DNA of 64,000 bases, taken from assembly GCA_002426015.1 (NCBI GenBank), contig DINS01000004.1:8001-72000 (forward strand), in the 5' to 3' direction. Shown in pieces: positions 43,167 through 52,722 of this stretch (positions are counted from its first letter, which is position 1; each line of letters starts with the position of its first letter). The notes beneath the pieces were generated by a model, which worked only from the letters and a program-made list of their open reading frames with translations, was not told the DNA's origin and ran no database searches. The position numbers were made by a program, and so were the translations under genes. This DNA comes from Flavobacteriaceae bacterium UBA5534 (GTDB taxonomy: Bacteria > Bacteroidota > Bacteroidia > Flavobacteriales > Flavobacteriaceae).

Positions 43167-46010
43167 ATGAATGTTTCTAAAATCCTTCCTCTAGCATTAA
43201 GTATCACTTCCTTTTTATGTTTTAGCCAACAACCTTCAACTTCTTCAACAATTGTTGAGGAAGTGCTTAAACAAAAGGAAATATTAACGCAAAACTCTAT
43301 TGTAAAAAATATTGCCTTTAATAACATTGGCCCAACAGTAATGAGTGGTCGTGTTACAGATTTAGCAGTAAATCCTGAAAACCCAACCGAATTTTATGTG
43401 GCTTATGCCTCTGGAGGGCTGTGGCACACCATAAATAACGGAACAACATTTACGCCAATTCTTGATAATTCTAACACACAAAATGTTGGTGATGTTGCTG
43501 TCGATTGGAAAAACAAAACTATTTGGGTAGGCACTGGTGAAAACAATGCGTCACGTTCAAGTTATGCTGGAATTGGGATCCTAAAATCTACTGATAATGG
43601 TAAAACTTGGCAGAATGTTGGCTTAAAAGATTCACACCATATTGGTCGTATTCTAATCAACCCTAACAATCCTAACGAAGTAACAGTTGGAGTAACTGGT
43701 CATTTATATTCTGCTAATAAAGAGCGTGGTATTTATAAAACTACAGATGGAGGGAAAACATGGAATCAAACACTGTTTGTTGATGATATGAGTGGAATTA
43801 TTGACCTTCAACATGCTCCTAATAATTATAATATAATGTTTGCTTCGTCTTGGACAAAAGACAGAAAAGCTTGGAATTTTGATGGTAATGGTAACAATTC
43901 TGCTATTTACAAAAGTACTGATGCTGGACAAACATGGACTAAAGTGTCTACCGAAAAAAGTGGTTTCCCAATAGGTAATGGCGTTGGTAGAATTGGACTT
44001 GCAATTTTTGATGACAATACTGTGTATGCAATTCACGATAGTCAATTCAGAAGGCCTGATGAACCTAAAAAGAAAGATTCTGATGCTCTAACAAAAGACG
44101 ACTTTAAAACTATGTCTGTAGATGCGTTTTTAAATTTAGATGATAAAAAGCTAAATGGGTATTTAAAAATGAATGGTTTTCAAGAAAAATATCGTGCAGA
44201 TAATGTTAAGCAAATGGTAAGAAGCGGCAATGTAAAACCTATTGACCTTGCTAAATATCTTGAAGATGCAAATTCATTATTATTTGACACTCCTGTTGTT
44301 GGTGCAGAAGTTTATAAAAGTACAGATGGAGGAAAAACTTGGTCTAAAACTCACAAAGATTATTTAGACGATTTGTATTATAGCTATGGTTATTATTTTG
44401 GTCATATTTATGTAGCTCCTAATAATCAAGATCATATTTATGTGTATGGAGTTCCTATTTTAAAATCAAAAGATGGAGGAAAAACATTTACTTCAATTGA
44501 TGCAGAAAATGTCCATGCCGATCATCATGCCCTTTGGATTAATCCTAAAAACCCAAATCATTTAATTAATGGAAATGATGGTGGTGTCAACATTACTTAT
44601 GATGATGGTGAAAACTGGATAAAAAACAACTCGCCATCTGTTGGTCAATTTTATGCTATAAATGTTGATAACGAAAAACCTTACAATGTTTATGGAGGCC
44701 TTCAAGATAATGGCGTTTGGGTTGGCGCTAATAACGCCAGACAAGATGTAAGATGGCACGCAAGTGGTCAATATCCTTGGGAAAGCATTATGGGAGGAGA
44801 TGGTATGCAAATACAAATTGATAGCAGAAACTCTAATATTGTTTACACAGGTTTTCAGTTTGGTAATTACTTCAGAATTAATAGAGAAAAAGATGAGCAA
44901 ACCTATATACAACCAAAACACGAATTAGGCGAAAATCCTTATCGTTTTAACTGGCAAACACCTATTTTATTATCACCTCACAATCAAGATATCTTGTATT
45001 TAGGAGGCAATAAACTAATGCGCTCCATGAATCAAGGTACCGATTTTACAGCTATAAGTGATGACCTTACTAATGGTGGAAAAAAAGGAAATGTTGCTTA
45101 CGGAACACTAACATCTATTAGCGAATCACCTTTTCAGTTTGGATTAATTTATACAGGGAGTGATGATGGGTTAGTATATATAACTAAAAATGCTGGAGGA
45201 AGCTGGACAAATATATCTTCAACATTACCTAAAGACCTTTGGGTAAGTAGAGTCATTGCTTCACAACACAAAAAAGAACGTGTTTATGTGGCTCTAAACG
45301 GTTATCGTTGGGATGATTTTTCGGTGTACTTATTTGTTAGTGATGACTATGGCCAAACTTGGAAGAGTATTAGCAGTAATATTCCAGCATCTCCAGTAAA
45401 TGTTATTAGAGAAGATTCTAAAAATGAAAATTTATTATTTGTTGGAACAGATAATGGTGCTTATGTATCTTTTGATAGAGGAAACTCTTGGGAAGCATTT
45501 AGTAAAGGCTTGCCAAATGTAGCTGTTCATGATATTGTAATTCAAACAAACGCAAACGACTTGCTATTAGGAACTCACGGAAGAAGCATTTACAAAACTA
45601 ATATAGAAAGCCTACAACAAATGAATGCTTCTAAAATGAATCAATCTGTTGTGCTCTTTAATGCTGAAAATGTTCGCCATTCTAGTCGTTGGGGAAGCTC
45701 GTTTGGAAGTTGGTCAAAACCATTTACGCCTTCTACTTCTATTTCATTTTACACAAATAGTTCAGGTTCAAAAACCATCAAGATTTTATCTGATAAAAAT
45801 TCTGAATTAAATGAAATTAAAGTTAATGCAGATAAAGGATTTAATAGTGCAGACTACGATTTGTCTATAACTGAAGCTGGAAGAAAAGCTTTGTTAAAAG
45901 AAAACTCAAGCGTCGAAATCAATAAAGCAGATAATGGAACATACTACTTGCCAAAAGGCGTTTACACAATTCAAATTGATGACAAAAAAACAAAACTTGA
46001 AATCAAATAA
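43167..46010 (+). CDS. Secreted sortilin (VPS10)-like beta-propeller protein with Asp-box repeats
   Basis: 947 residues from the ATG at 43167, which gives a clean signal peptide (VSKILPLALSITSFLCFSQ); an upstream ATG at 43116 is unlikely. About nine Asp-box (BNR) motifs are spread along it: STDNGKTW, TTDGGKTW, STDAGQTW, STDGGKTW, SKDGGKTF, YDDGENW, NAGGSW, SDDYGQTW and FDRGNSW, the pattern of a sortilin-type ten-bladed propeller. A charged helical insert (about 300-365) interrupts the repeats. Related Bacteroidota proteins are often called glycosyl hydrolases, but no sialidase catalytic site is visible. No T9SS domain was seen at the C-terminus, so it may be periplasmic. Confidence 0.85.
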   Translation: MNVSKILPLALSITSFLCFSQQPSTSSTIVEEVLKQKEILTQNSIVKNIAFNNIGPTVMSGRVTDLAVNPENPTEFYVAYASGGLWHTINNGTTFTPILDNSNTQNVGDVAVDWKNKTIWVGTGENNASRSSYAGIGILKSTDNGKTWQNVGLKDSHHIGRILINPNNPNEVTVGVTGHLYSANKERGIYKTTDGGKTWNQTLFVDDMSGIIDLQHAPNNYNIMFASSWTKDRKAWNFDGNGNNSAIYKSTDAGQTWTKVSTEKSGFPIGNGVGRIGLAIFDDNTVYAIHDSQFRRPDEPKKKDSDALTKDDFKTMSVDAFLNLDDKKLNGYLKMNGFQEKYRADNVKQMVRSGNVKPIDLAKYLEDANSLLFDTPVVGAEVYKSTDGGKTWSKTHKDYLDDLYYSYGYYFGHIYVAPNNQDHIYVYGVPILKSKDGGKTFTSIDAENVHADHHALWINPKNPNHLINGNDGGVNITYDDGENWIKNNSPSVGQFYAINVDNEKPYNVYGGLQDNGVWVGANNARQDVRWHASGQYPWESIMGGDGMQIQIDSRNSNIVYTGFQFGNYFRINREKDEQTYIQPKHELGENPYRFNWQTPILLSPHNQDILYLGGNKLMRSMNQGTDFTAISDDLTNGGKKGNVAYGTLTSISESPFQFGLIYTGSDDGLVYITKNAGGSWTNISSTLPKDLWVSRVIASQHKKERVYVALNGYRWDDFSVYLFVSDDYGQTWKSISSNIPASPVNVIREDSKNENLLFVGTDNGAYVSFDRGNSWEAFSKGLPNVAVHDIVIQTNANDLLLGTHGRSIYKTNIESLQQMNASKMNQSVVLFNAENVRHSSRWGSSFGSWSKPFTPSTSISFYTNSSGSKTIKILSDKNSELNEIKVNADKGFNSADYDLSITEAGRKALLKENSSVEINKADNGTYYLPKGVYTIQIDDKKTKLEIK

Positions 46011-46057
46011 TATACTTTTTTAAGGCTTTTACAGTTATATAACAAAACTCTAAACAT

Positions 46058-46927
46058 ATGAAAATCCTAAATCTTTTACTCATAGTTTGTGTTGTTACAG
46101 TATCATCTTGCGCAAGTGACACTGGTGATACAACACCAGATGAACCACAGTTAATTATCAAGCTAAAATTTGATCCTACTCAAGTCAGGTTGAACAATCT
46201 AGGGCAACCATCAACTATTCCTGCTGGAAATGCTGCTCAATCACCAACCATAAGACGCATGAGTGCAAACTATATTGAATTTGCTCCTTCTCCAACTACA
46301 CTATTGGGTCAAGGTGAAATTATTTTTAATGGTCCAGAAACCACTGCTGGAGGAAACAATGCTATTAACTTTCAAAGCGCTACGTTTGCGGGTAACGATG
46401 AGGTTTTTTTAAGCATTCCCTTAAGTGAAGTTGCTAATGGTAACTACGATTGGGTTCGTGTGTCATTGGCTTATCAAGAAGGTGATATAACTTTTAAAGC
46501 TGCAAATGGTAACGACTATTCTGGTACCTTGGCAAGTTTTGTGGGTTACAATACCTATATCACAAGTTTTAACCTTAATGGAAGCACTTTTAATGTCAAC
46601 GCTAATCGATTGCAAGGCTTCTGGGCATTTGAAGCATTAGGGTTTGCATCACAAGGCCAAGCTCCCGAAGGAGCCACAACCGTTCCTAATCCATTGTTTA
46701 ATTCATCTCCTATTCCGCAAGGTTCTTGTGTTGTAACAGGACAGTTTGCAAACGGATTAACAATAACAGGTAACGAAACCCAAGATGTCGTTGTAACACT
46801 TTCATTCTCAATCAACAACAGTTTTGAGTGGACCGAAGTAAATGTCGATGGAAAATACGAACCAACAGCTGGAGAACAGGTAGTTGATATGGGACTTCGA
46901 GGTTTAATTCCCATCGTTGGAAATTAA
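46058..46927 (+). CDS. Lipoprotein of unknown family
   Basis: 289 residues. Lipobox TVSSC (Cys18) then ASDTGDTTPDEP, typical for an exported Bacteroidota lipoprotein. The rest is beta-rich and polar: LIIKLKFDPTQVRLNNLGQP, MSANYIEFAPS, NNAINFQSATF, LQGFWAFEALGF, QGSCVVTGQF and VVVTLSFSINNSFEW. I do not recognise a named domain. It starts 47 bases after the sortilin-like gene and may share its transcript; a role with that protein is only possible. Confidence 0.7.
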   Translation: MKILNLLLIVCVVTVSSCASDTGDTTPDEPQLIIKLKFDPTQVRLNNLGQPSTIPAGNAAQSPTIRRMSANYIEFAPSPTTLLGQGEIIFNGPETTAGGNNAINFQSATFAGNDEVFLSIPLSEVANGNYDWVRVSLAYQEGDITFKAANGNDYSGTLASFVGYNTYITSFNLNGSTFNVNANRLQGFWAFEALGFASQGQAPEGATTVPNPLFNSSPIPQGSCVVTGQFANGLTITGNETQDVVVTLSFSINNSFEWTEVNVDGKYEPTAGEQVVDMGLRGLIPIVGN

Positions 46928-46981
46928 TAATTCATTTTGTTAATTAAAATCATTCTAAATATTCATTATTGAATCTATTTT

Positions 46982-47012
46982 TTGGCATTCAACCGTTTGA
47001 AGCGTATCTTTG
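46982..47012 (+). promoter_or_regulatory. Promoter of sdhCAB (TTG-N20-TATCTTTG)
   Basis: A -33-type TTG at 46982-46984 and a -7 box TATCTTTG at 47005-47012 are separated by 20 bases, matching the Bacteroidota sigma-A-type pattern. The expected start is a few bases downstream, leaving a leader of about 21 bases before the sdhC ATG. Confidence 0.7.
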
Positions 47013-47036
47013 TGTGATATAAACTAACTTCAAAAG

Positions 47037-47720
47037 ATGAGCGGAATTTTAAATTCTTCGATTGGAAGAAAGTTTGCCATGGCGCTTTCAGCATTCTTCC
47101 TAATGTTTTTCTTATTACAACATTTTGCAATTAACGTAACTTCAGTGTTTAGTGCTGATACGTTTAACGAAACCTCCCACTTTATGGGAACGAATCCGTT
47201 AATTCAATATGTATTACAACCAATATTGTTATTTGGTGTAATTTTCCATTTTGTAATGGGATTTGTATTAGAAATCAAAAACAAAAAAGCACGTCAAATT
47301 TCTTATGCCAAAAACAATGGAGCAGCAAATTCTTCTTGGATGAGCCGCAATATGATTTGGAGCGGATTGGCAATTTTGGCTTTTATGGGTCTTCACTTTT
47401 ATGATTTTTGGTTCCCAGAAATCAATACCAAATTTATCGAAGGCGATATGTCTGGATTATTGGCAGATGGAAGTGGTTACAGGTATTATGAAGAACTACA
47501 ACATAAGTTTGTTGATATTTGGCGAGTTGCTTTATACTGTATCGCATTCGTCTTTTTAGCATTGCACTTATTACATGGTTTTAACTCGGCATTTCAGTCG
47601 GTTGGAGCCAACAATAAATATACAAAAGGGTTGAAAGGCTTTGGAAAAGCTTACGCTATTTTAATTCCACTAGGGTTTGTAATCATTGCGTTATATCACC
47701 ATTTCAATCATATTTCTTAA
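47037..47720 (+). CDS. sdhC: Succinate dehydrogenase cytochrome b subunit
   Basis: 227 residues with five membrane helices, the single-subunit anchor type seen in Bacteroidota and in fumarate reductases of epsilon-proteobacteria. Histidines in FLLQHFAI, VIFHFVMG, GLHFYDFW and LALHLLHGF are candidate ligands for two b-type haems. It anchors SdhAB in the inner membrane and passes electrons to menaquinone. First gene of sdhCAB with 12 bases to sdhA. Confidence 0.95.
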   Translation: MSGILNSSIGRKFAMALSAFFLMFFLLQHFAINVTSVFSADTFNETSHFMGTNPLIQYVLQPILLFGVIFHFVMGFVLEIKNKKARQISYAKNNGAANSSWMSRNMIWSGLAILAFMGLHFYDFWFPEINTKFIEGDMSGLLADGSGYRYYEELQHKFVDIWRVALYCIAFVFLALHLLHGFNSAFQSVGANNKYTKGLKGFGKAYAILIPLGFVIIALYHHFNHIS

Positions 47721-47732
47721 GACTTATAGACT

Positions 47733-49745
47733 ATGGCTTTAGATTCAAAAATACCAAAAGGTCCAATTGCAGACAAATGGACCAATTATAAAAATCACAT
47801 CGATTTAGTAAATCCTGCTAACAAACGTAACATTGATGTTATTGTCGTTGGTACAGGATTGGCAGGTGGTTCTGCAGCCGCAACGTTAGCCGAGTTAGGA
47901 TACAACGTTAAGGCATTTTGTTTTCAAGATTCTCCAAGACGTGCACATTCTATTGCTGCGCAAGGAGGAATTAATGCTGCAAAAAACTACCAAGGTGATG
48001 GTGACTCAACGTATAGATTATTCTATGATACTGTAAAAGGTGGTGATTATCGTTCGCGCGAAGCTAACGTATATCGTCTTGCAGAAGTATCAGCAAATAT
48101 TATTGACCAATGCGTTGCTCAAGGTGTTCCTTTTGCTCGTGAATATGGCGGATTATTAGATAACCGTTCGTTTGGTGGTGTTCTTGTTTCAAGAACATTT
48201 TATGCTGCTGGACAAACAGGGCAACAATTATTATTAGGTGCTTATTCTGCTATGAACCGTCAAATCGGTCGTGGTAAAATAAAAATGTACAACCGTCACG
48301 AAATGTTGGATGTTGTTGTCGTAAATGGAAAAGCTCGTGGAATTATAACACGTAACTTAATTACTGGTGAAATCGAACGTCATTCAGCACATGCTGTCGT
48401 TCTTGGAACTGGTGGTTATGGAAACGTATTCTTCCTTTCAACAAATGCGATGGGAAGTAACGTGACAGCAGCTTGGAAAGCACACAAACGTGGCGCTTAC
48501 TTTGCAAACCCATGTTACACACAAATTCACCCAACATGTATTCCGGTTTCTGGAGATCATCAGTCTAAATTAACATTGATGTCTGAATCTTTGCGTAATG
48601 ATGGTCGTATTTGGGTGCCTAAAAAAATGGAAGACGTTTTAGCTATTCGTAACAAAACACTAAAACCAAAAGATATCGCTGAAGAAGATAGAGATTACTA
48701 TTTAGAACGTCGTTATCCAGCTTTCGGAAATTTAGTGCCTCGTGATGTGGCGTCTCGTGCTGCAAAAGAGCGTTGCGATGCTGGTTTTGGGATAAATGCA
48801 ACTGGTGAAGCCGTGTTTTTAGATTTTGCCGCTGCCATTCAACGTTATGGAAAAGAGCAGGCTCACGTTAAAGGGCTTAACGAAAATGATGCTGCTTTAG
48901 TTAAAAAATTAGGTCAGGAAGTTATCAAAAACAAATACGGAAACTTATTCCAAATGTATGAGAAGATCGTCGATCAAGATCCATACGAAACACCAATGAT
49001 GATATATCCTGCAGTTCACTATACAATGGGTGGCATTTGGGTAGATTATAATTTAATGACAACTGTTCCTGGCTTGTACTGTATTGGTGAAGCTAATTTC
49101 TCTGATCATGGTGCCAACCGATTAGGCGCATCCGCATTGATGCAAGGATTAGCAGATGGTTATTTTGTATTGCCTTATACAATTGGTGATTATTTATCTC
49201 AAGATATTAGAACTGGGAAAATTTCAACCGAAACTCCAGAGTTTGAAGAAGCTGAAAAAAATGTAAGAGATCGCATTAATCATTTAATCAATAACAACGG
49301 AACCCATTCTGTTGATTATTTCCACAAGAAATTAGGAAAAATAATGTGGAACAAAGTAGGAATGTCTCGTAATGCCAAAGGGCTCAATGAAGCAATCATT
49401 GAAATAAAAGCACTTCGTGAAGAATTCTGGAAAGATGTAAAAGTCCCAGGAACCAATGAGGAGTTTAATGAAGAACTTGCAAAAGCAGGTCGTGTTGCAG
49501 ACTTCTTGGAGTTGGGAGAATTGTTTGCTAAAGATGCCTTAATGCGTGAAGAATCTTGTGGAGGTCACTTTAGAGAAGAATCAGTAGAAGAAAGTGGAGA
49601 ACAAAAAGGCGAAGCAAAACGTGATGACGAAAACTTTGCTTTCGTTGCTGCTTGGGAATATAAAGGCGAACCAAGCGAAGCCGTGTTACATAAAGAAGAA
49701 TTAGAGTTCGTCGATATTGAATTAAAACAAAGAAGTTATAAATAA
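47733..49745 (+). CDS. sdhA: Succinate dehydrogenase/fumarate reductase flavoprotein subunit
   Basis: 670 residues. FAD-binding GTGLAGGSAAATLAELG, covalent flavin histidine H72 in RRAHSIAAQGG, active-site segments around HPTCIPVSG and YTMGGIWVD, and a C-terminal region rich in charged residues (RDDENFAFVAAWEYKG). Oxidises succinate to fumarate in the TCA cycle. Sits between sdhC and sdhB with 12- and 11-base gaps, so one operon. Confidence 0.98.
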   Translation: MALDSKIPKGPIADKWTNYKNHIDLVNPANKRNIDVIVVGTGLAGGSAAATLAELGYNVKAFCFQDSPRRAHSIAAQGGINAAKNYQGDGDSTYRLFYDTVKGGDYRSREANVYRLAEVSANIIDQCVAQGVPFAREYGGLLDNRSFGGVLVSRTFYAAGQTGQQLLLGAYSAMNRQIGRGKIKMYNRHEMLDVVVVNGKARGIITRNLITGEIERHSAHAVVLGTGGYGNVFFLSTNAMGSNVTAAWKAHKRGAYFANPCYTQIHPTCIPVSGDHQSKLTLMSESLRNDGRIWVPKKMEDVLAIRNKTLKPKDIAEEDRDYYLERRYPAFGNLVPRDVASRAAKERCDAGFGINATGEAVFLDFAAAIQRYGKEQAHVKGLNENDAALVKKLGQEVIKNKYGNLFQMYEKIVDQDPYETPMMIYPAVHYTMGGIWVDYNLMTTVPGLYCIGEANFSDHGANRLGASALMQGLADGYFVLPYTIGDYLSQDIRTGKISTETPEFEEAEKNVRDRINHLINNNGTHSVDYFHKKLGKIMWNKVGMSRNAKGLNEAIIEIKALREEFWKDVKVPGTNEEFNEELAKAGRVADFLELGELFAKDALMREESCGGHFREESVEESGEQKGEAKRDDENFAFVAAWEYKGEPSEAVLHKEELEFVDIELKQRSYK

Positions 49746-49756
49746 TTAGGAAAGCT

Positions 49757-50503
49757 ATGAATTTAACGTTAAAAATATGGCGCCAAAAAAACGCTAACGA
49801 TAAAGGAAAACTTGTTGATTACAAAATCAATGATGTGTCTCCAGATATGTCTTTCCTTGAAATGCTGGACGTTTTAAACGAACAGTTAATAAACAAAGGA
49901 GACGACCCTGTTGCTTTTGACCATGATTGTCGTGAAGGCATTTGCGGTATGTGCTCTTTATATATCAATGGTGAGGCTCATGGTCCAGATAGAGGCATCA
50001 CAACCTGTCAGTTACACATGCGTATGTTTAAAGATGGTGACACCATTTTTATTGAACCTTTTAGAGCGACTGCTTTTCCTGTCATTAAGGATTTAGTAGT
50101 TGACAGAACTGCTTTTGATCGCATTCAACACGCTGGTGGATTTATCTCTGTAAACACGTCAGGAAATACCATTGATGCAAACGCAATTCCTATTAACAAA
50201 CACGATGCAGACACTGCTTTTGAAGCAGCTACCTGTATTGGTTGTGGTGCATGCGTTGCAAGCTGTAAAAACTCTTCAGCAATGCTTTTTGTTGGAGCAA
50301 AAGTGTCGCAGTTTGCCTTATTGCCTCAAGGAAAAGTAGAAGCTACTGAACGTGTCTTAAATATGGTAAAGCAAATGGATGAAGAAGGTTTTGGTAATTG
50401 TACCAATACTGGAGCCTGTGAAGTGGAATGTCCTAAAGGCATCTCATTAGAAAATATTGCGCGCATGAACCGTGAATATCTTAGTGCAAGTTTAAAAGGA
50501 TAA
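49757..50503 (+). CDS. sdhB: Succinate dehydrogenase iron-sulfur subunit
   Basis: 248 residues. [2Fe-2S] ligands in CREGICGMCSLYING with a fourth Cys in GITTCQ; [4Fe-4S] and [3Fe-4S] ligands in CIGCGACVASCKN and CTNTGACEVECPKG. Carries electrons from SdhA flavin to the haem/quinone subunit. Last gene of the operon; a terminator follows 32 bases later. Confidence 0.98.
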   Translation: MNLTLKIWRQKNANDKGKLVDYKINDVSPDMSFLEMLDVLNEQLINKGDDPVAFDHDCREGICGMCSLYINGEAHGPDRGITTCQLHMRMFKDGDTIFIEPFRATAFPVIKDLVVDRTAFDRIQHAGGFISVNTSGNTIDANAIPINKHDADTAFEAATCIGCGACVASCKNSSAMLFVGAKVSQFALLPQGKVEATERVLNMVKQMDEEGFGNCTNTGACEVECPKGISLENIARMNREYLSASLKG

Positions 50504-50535
50504 AAGTTACTGCGAAAGAGGAATCTCATATATAT

Positions 50536-50561
50536 AAATCCCAATACCTTTATTGGGATTT
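50536..50561 (+). terminator. Intrinsic terminator of sdhCAB
   Basis: An 11-base stem (AAATCCCAATA with its complement TATTGGGATTT) and a four-base loop are followed by a T run, 32 bases after the sdhB stop. Confidence 0.88.
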
Positions 50562-50593
50562 TTTGTTTCTTTATACTTCAATTAAAACTCAAA

Positions 50594-52363
50594 ATGAATA
50601 ATCCAACATCATATTATATAGAACAAAAAGAGAGGCATCAGCAAATTGTAGCTAAACTCTATAAAAAAATGACTGTGTTTAGCACATTCCGAATTTTAGT
50701 GTTTCTAATCACATGTTTTGGAGTCTATCTGTTTTATAGACAATGGCAAATTGCTTCAGTTATTGGAGTTTCGGGCATTGCCTGTTTTGTCTTTCTCCTC
50801 ACAAAATACACAGATATAAAAGCAAAACGGGAGTTGCATAAAAAGTTAGTCACTATTAATGAAGAGGAGCTAAAAATTGCTTCAGGAAATTTTCATGATA
50901 GACCACAAGGCTTGGAGTATCAAAGTCCAGCTCATTTTTATAGTTTAGATATCGATTTATTTGGAAGAGGTTCTTTTTTCCAATTTATCAACAGAACATC
51001 CATCAATGAAGGCAGACAACAATTGGCTGATGAATTGACAGCAAATAATACAGAAAACATAAATCAGCGCCAAAACGCTATAAAAGAGTTAGGGTCTAAA
51101 CCTGAATGGCGTCAGCTATATTCTGCAACAGCAAGCTTAATAAAAGTAGAAACCGAAGCCAAAAATATTATAAGTTGGCTTAACGATTATAAACCCTTTA
51201 TAGCAAAACCAATGCGTTGGCTCCCTTTAGTTTTTAGCTTAATTTCTTTGGGCTTAATCCTACTTGCCTTTTTAGAACAATTGGACGCTTATGCTGCTTT
51301 TTTTTGGTTGCTTTTTGGATTGGCCATTGTTGGACTTCATTTAAAAAAAATAAATGTTCTAGCAACAAATACAGACAAGTTAAAAGACACTTTTAAACAG
51401 TATGCCTTGCTTTTAGACCAAATAGAGAATGAAACGTTCACTTCCGACTTACTAAAACAAAAGCAACAACAAATTCAGTCTGAAAACAAAAAAGCTTCTG
51501 CGGTTTTTGCAGAATTTTCAAAGCTTTTAGATACGTTCGATAATCGTAACAATTTCATCTCTGCTATTTTTGGAAATGGATTTATGCTCACTGATATTAA
51601 AAACAGTTACCAAATTGAGCAATGGATTATCAAATACCACAATAAGGTGAACGATTGGTTTGAAGTCGTTTCCTTTTTTGATGCTTATAATAGTTTAGGT
51701 AACTATGCTTTTAATCATCCACAGTATGTCTATCCTAATATTACAGAAAATAAAAATACTATCCATGCAAAAGGTTTAGGACACCCATTATTAAATCCAA
51801 ACAAACGAATAGATAACGATTTAAACATTGAAAACGAACAGTTTTTTATTGTCACAGGAGCTAATATGGCTGGGAAAAGCACTTTTTTAAGGACGGTGTC
51901 TCTTCATATAGTAATGGCAAATGTTGGTTTGCCTGTATGTGCTTCATCTAGCGAATACAATCCTGTAAAACTGATCACAAGTATGCGTACGAGCGATTCG
52001 TTGACTGATGATAGTTCTTATTTCTTTTCAGAATTAACACGCTTAAAGTTTATTGTAGATGAAATTGCCAAAGAGCCTTATTTTATCGTTTTGGATGAAA
52101 TATTAAAAGGCACTAATAGCACAGACAAAGCTATTGGGTCGCGTAAATTTGTAGAAAAATTAGTCGCTTCCAACGCTACAGGAATCATTGCCACACACGA
52201 TTTGAGTTTGTGTGAGATTGAGAAAGAGTTAGACGAGGTCAAAAACTACTATTTTGATGCTGAAATCATCAACGACGAACTGCATTTTGACTACACATTT
52301 AAAGCTGGCGTTTGTAAGAATATGAATGCAAGTTTCTTGTTGAAGAAGATGGAGATTGTATAA
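50594..52363 (+). CDS. Membrane-anchored MutS-like ATPase
   Basis: 589 residues. The C-terminal third is a MutS domain V ATPase: Walker A GANMAGKSTFL (from 422), Walker B FIVLDEILKGTN with D501-E502, and TGIIATHDLSL. The N-terminal part lacks the mismatch-recognition domain (no FYE motif) and instead has two pairs of membrane helices at about 28-67 and 211-252, joined by a lever-like helical region. Such proteins form a separate MutS-related family in Bacteroidota, not the mismatch repair enzyme; their role is unknown. It is flanked by terminators on both sides, so it has its own transcript. Confidence 0.85.
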   Translation: MNNPTSYYIEQKERHQQIVAKLYKKMTVFSTFRILVFLITCFGVYLFYRQWQIASVIGVSGIACFVFLLTKYTDIKAKRELHKKLVTINEEELKIASGNFHDRPQGLEYQSPAHFYSLDIDLFGRGSFFQFINRTSINEGRQQLADELTANNTENINQRQNAIKELGSKPEWRQLYSATASLIKVETEAKNIISWLNDYKPFIAKPMRWLPLVFSLISLGLILLAFLEQLDAYAAFFWLLFGLAIVGLHLKKINVLATNTDKLKDTFKQYALLLDQIENETFTSDLLKQKQQQIQSENKKASAVFAEFSKLLDTFDNRNNFISAIFGNGFMLTDIKNSYQIEQWIIKYHNKVNDWFEVVSFFDAYNSLGNYAFNHPQYVYPNITENKNTIHAKGLGHPLLNPNKRIDNDLNIENEQFFIVTGANMAGKSTFLRTVSLHIVMANVGLPVCASSSEYNPVKLITSMRTSDSLTDDSSYFFSELTRLKFIVDEIAKEPYFIVLDEILKGTNSTDKAIGSRKFVEKLVASNATGIIATHDLSLCEIEKELDEVKNYYFDAEIINDELHFDYTFKAGVCKNMNASFLLKKMEIV

Positions 52364-52366
52364 AGA

Positions 52367-52398
52367 AAAAGCCCTTTCCGAAAACAGAAAGGGCTTTT
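52367..52398. terminator. Bidirectional terminator between the MutS-like gene and rpmA
   Basis: A 12-base perfect stem (AAAAGCCCTTTC/GAAAGGGCTTTT) with an eight-base loop sits between the convergent stops at 52363 and 52422. Confidence 0.87.
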
Positions 52399-52421
52399 AA
52401 TTCTTTTAAAGAAAGTAATCC

Positions 52422-52682
52422 TTAAACCGTAAACGGTTCAATAGATACATAAGACTTGTTGTCTTTTTTCTTTTCAAATTTTACTAGACCGTCAACTTTT
52501 GCATGCAAAGTGTGGTCTTTAGAAGAATATACATTCTCACCTGGATGGTGTGTATTACCTCTTTGTCTTACGATGATATTTCCAGCAATAGCAGCTTGTC
52601 CACCAAAAATCTTAACACCAAGGCGTTTCGATTCTGATTCTCTACCGTTTTTAGAACTACCAACTCCTTTTTTATGAGCCAT
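52422..52682 (-). CDS. rpmA: 50S ribosomal protein L27
   Basis: 86 residues: MAHKKGVGSSKNGRESESK, GVKIFGGQ, IIVRQRGNTHHPGENV, DHTLHAKVDG. The N-terminus is the mature type, without the cleavable extension found in Firmicutes. L27 reaches the peptidyl transferase centre. It is 40 bases downstream of rplU, the usual order. Confidence 0.98.
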   Translation of the reverse strand: MAHKKGVGSSKNGRESESKRLGVKIFGGQAAIAGNIIVRQRGNTHHPGENVYSSKDHTLHAKVDGLVKFEKKKDNKSYVSIEPFTV

Positions 52683-52722
52683 TGTCTTAAGGTTTTATAT
52701 TGTTATACTTAATGGATTGAAA

